This document shows positions 33,705-33,943 of a stretch of DNA of 33,943 bases, piece after piece (the stretch's first letter is position 1; each line of letters begins with the position of its first letter). Origin of the DNA: Salinimicrobium sp049687495 (GTDB lineage Bacteria; Bacteroidota; Bacteroidia; Flavobacteriales; Flavobacteriaceae); NCBI GenBank assembly GCA_049687495.1, contig JBAVJB010000138.1, positions 1 through 33,943 of the forward strand, written 5' to 3'. Position numbers and translations under genes: made by a program. The notes beneath the pieces were generated by a model that saw only the letters and a list, made by a program, of their open reading frames with translations, was not told where the DNA came from and did no database searches.

Positions 33705-33743
33705 GAAATGATTGTATTTTTTACAGGGAAAACGTTCGGCAGT

Positions 33744-33943
33744 ATGAAGAAGAAAATAGGAGCAGAATTTCTGAAAAACCGGAACAGCCGGTTCAGAGTC
33801 TGGTCACCCCTGGCCGAATCTGTAGAAGTAATCATCAAAGGCCGTGACCAACCAATCTCTCTAACTAAAGATGAGGAAGGCTACTGGGAAACCGAAACAA
33901 AGGACGTAAAACCCGGAGATCTTTATAAATTCAGGTTAGACGG
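33744..33943 (+). CDS. treZ: Malto-oligosyltrehalose trehalohydrolase, 3' end outside window
   Basis: Only the first 66 codons are present. MKKKIGAEFLKNRNSRFRVW, then SPLAESVEVIIKG, DEEGYWETET and PGDLYKFRLD match the N-terminal CBM48/E-set domain of TreZ, which releases trehalose from malto-oligosyltrehalose. GlgX- or GlgB-type enzymes share this fold, but the IGAEFL opening favours TreZ. An in-frame ATG at 33708 would add 12 residues (MIVFFTGKTFGS); I prefer 33744 from the family's usual start. It is transcribed away from glgE and would run with treY if the standard pair is present beyond the window. Confidence 0.75.
   Translation, partial: MKKKIGAEFLKNRNSRFRVWSPLAESVEVIIKGRDQPISLTKDEEGYWETETKDVKPGDLYKFRLD

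Overview
The window looks like a chromosomal segment of a Bacteroidota member, most likely a marine-type Flavobacteriaceae; I cannot name the genus. The reasons are moderate GC, many short secreted proteins and lipoproteins with Bacteroidota-style signals, a good TTG-N17-TAnnTTTG promoter, and family content typical of that group (RLAN/ATP-grasp plus GCS2, GYF_2-CD225 plus DUF2752, Crp/Fnr next to a TolC-HlyD-ABC2 operon). No rRNA, tRNA, CRISPR array or prophage was seen.

Left part (1-7.4 kb): the end of a VIT1/CCC1 transporter, a small zinc-ribbon membrane protein and a 58-aa lipoprotein. Then comes a cassette of a Crp/Fnr regulator, TolC, HlyD and an ABC-2 permease. It is bracketed on both sides by pairs of long composite palindromic repeats, four copies in all. 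A Y1 (IS200/RAYT-type) transposase gene with an in-frame TAG lies just past the last copy. An FNR-type inverted repeat sits between the regulator and the TolC gene.

Middle (7.4-20.1 kb), all on the + strand: a CopD-like membrane protein, an M28 peptidase, a GYF_2-CD225 protein overlapping a DUF2752 protein, two paralogous secreted esterases separated by a CDF-like transmembrane protein, an ABC exporter, a coiled-coil membrane protein, a 2H phosphoesterase, DUF2892, a CPA2 antiporter with TrkA domains, and formate-tetrahydrofolate ligase followed by a clear terminator. A 17-bp palindrome (CAAAAATGNCATTTTTG) recurs just after stop codons through this part.

20.3-23.7 kb holds the most system-like unit: a tight three-gene operon of an RLAN-type RimK-like ATP-grasp ligase, a GCS2-family carboxylate-amine ligase and an N-formylglutamate amidohydrolase-like protein. 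It has its own promoter and a terminator shared with the convergent zinc alcohol dehydrogenase-OsmC pair. The product of this pathway cannot be read from the sequence; a glutamyl or other amide-linked small molecule or peptide tag is inferred.

Right part (25.4-33.9 kb): a minus-strand GlgE-pathway operon (glgE, treS-maltokinase fusion, glgB) that turns trehalose into branched alpha-glucan, with the start of treZ (glucan to trehalose) divergent from it. The GlgB here carries about 300 extra N-terminal residues: a lysine/threonine/serine/alanine-rich histone H1-like tail followed by LEA-like amphipathic repeats.
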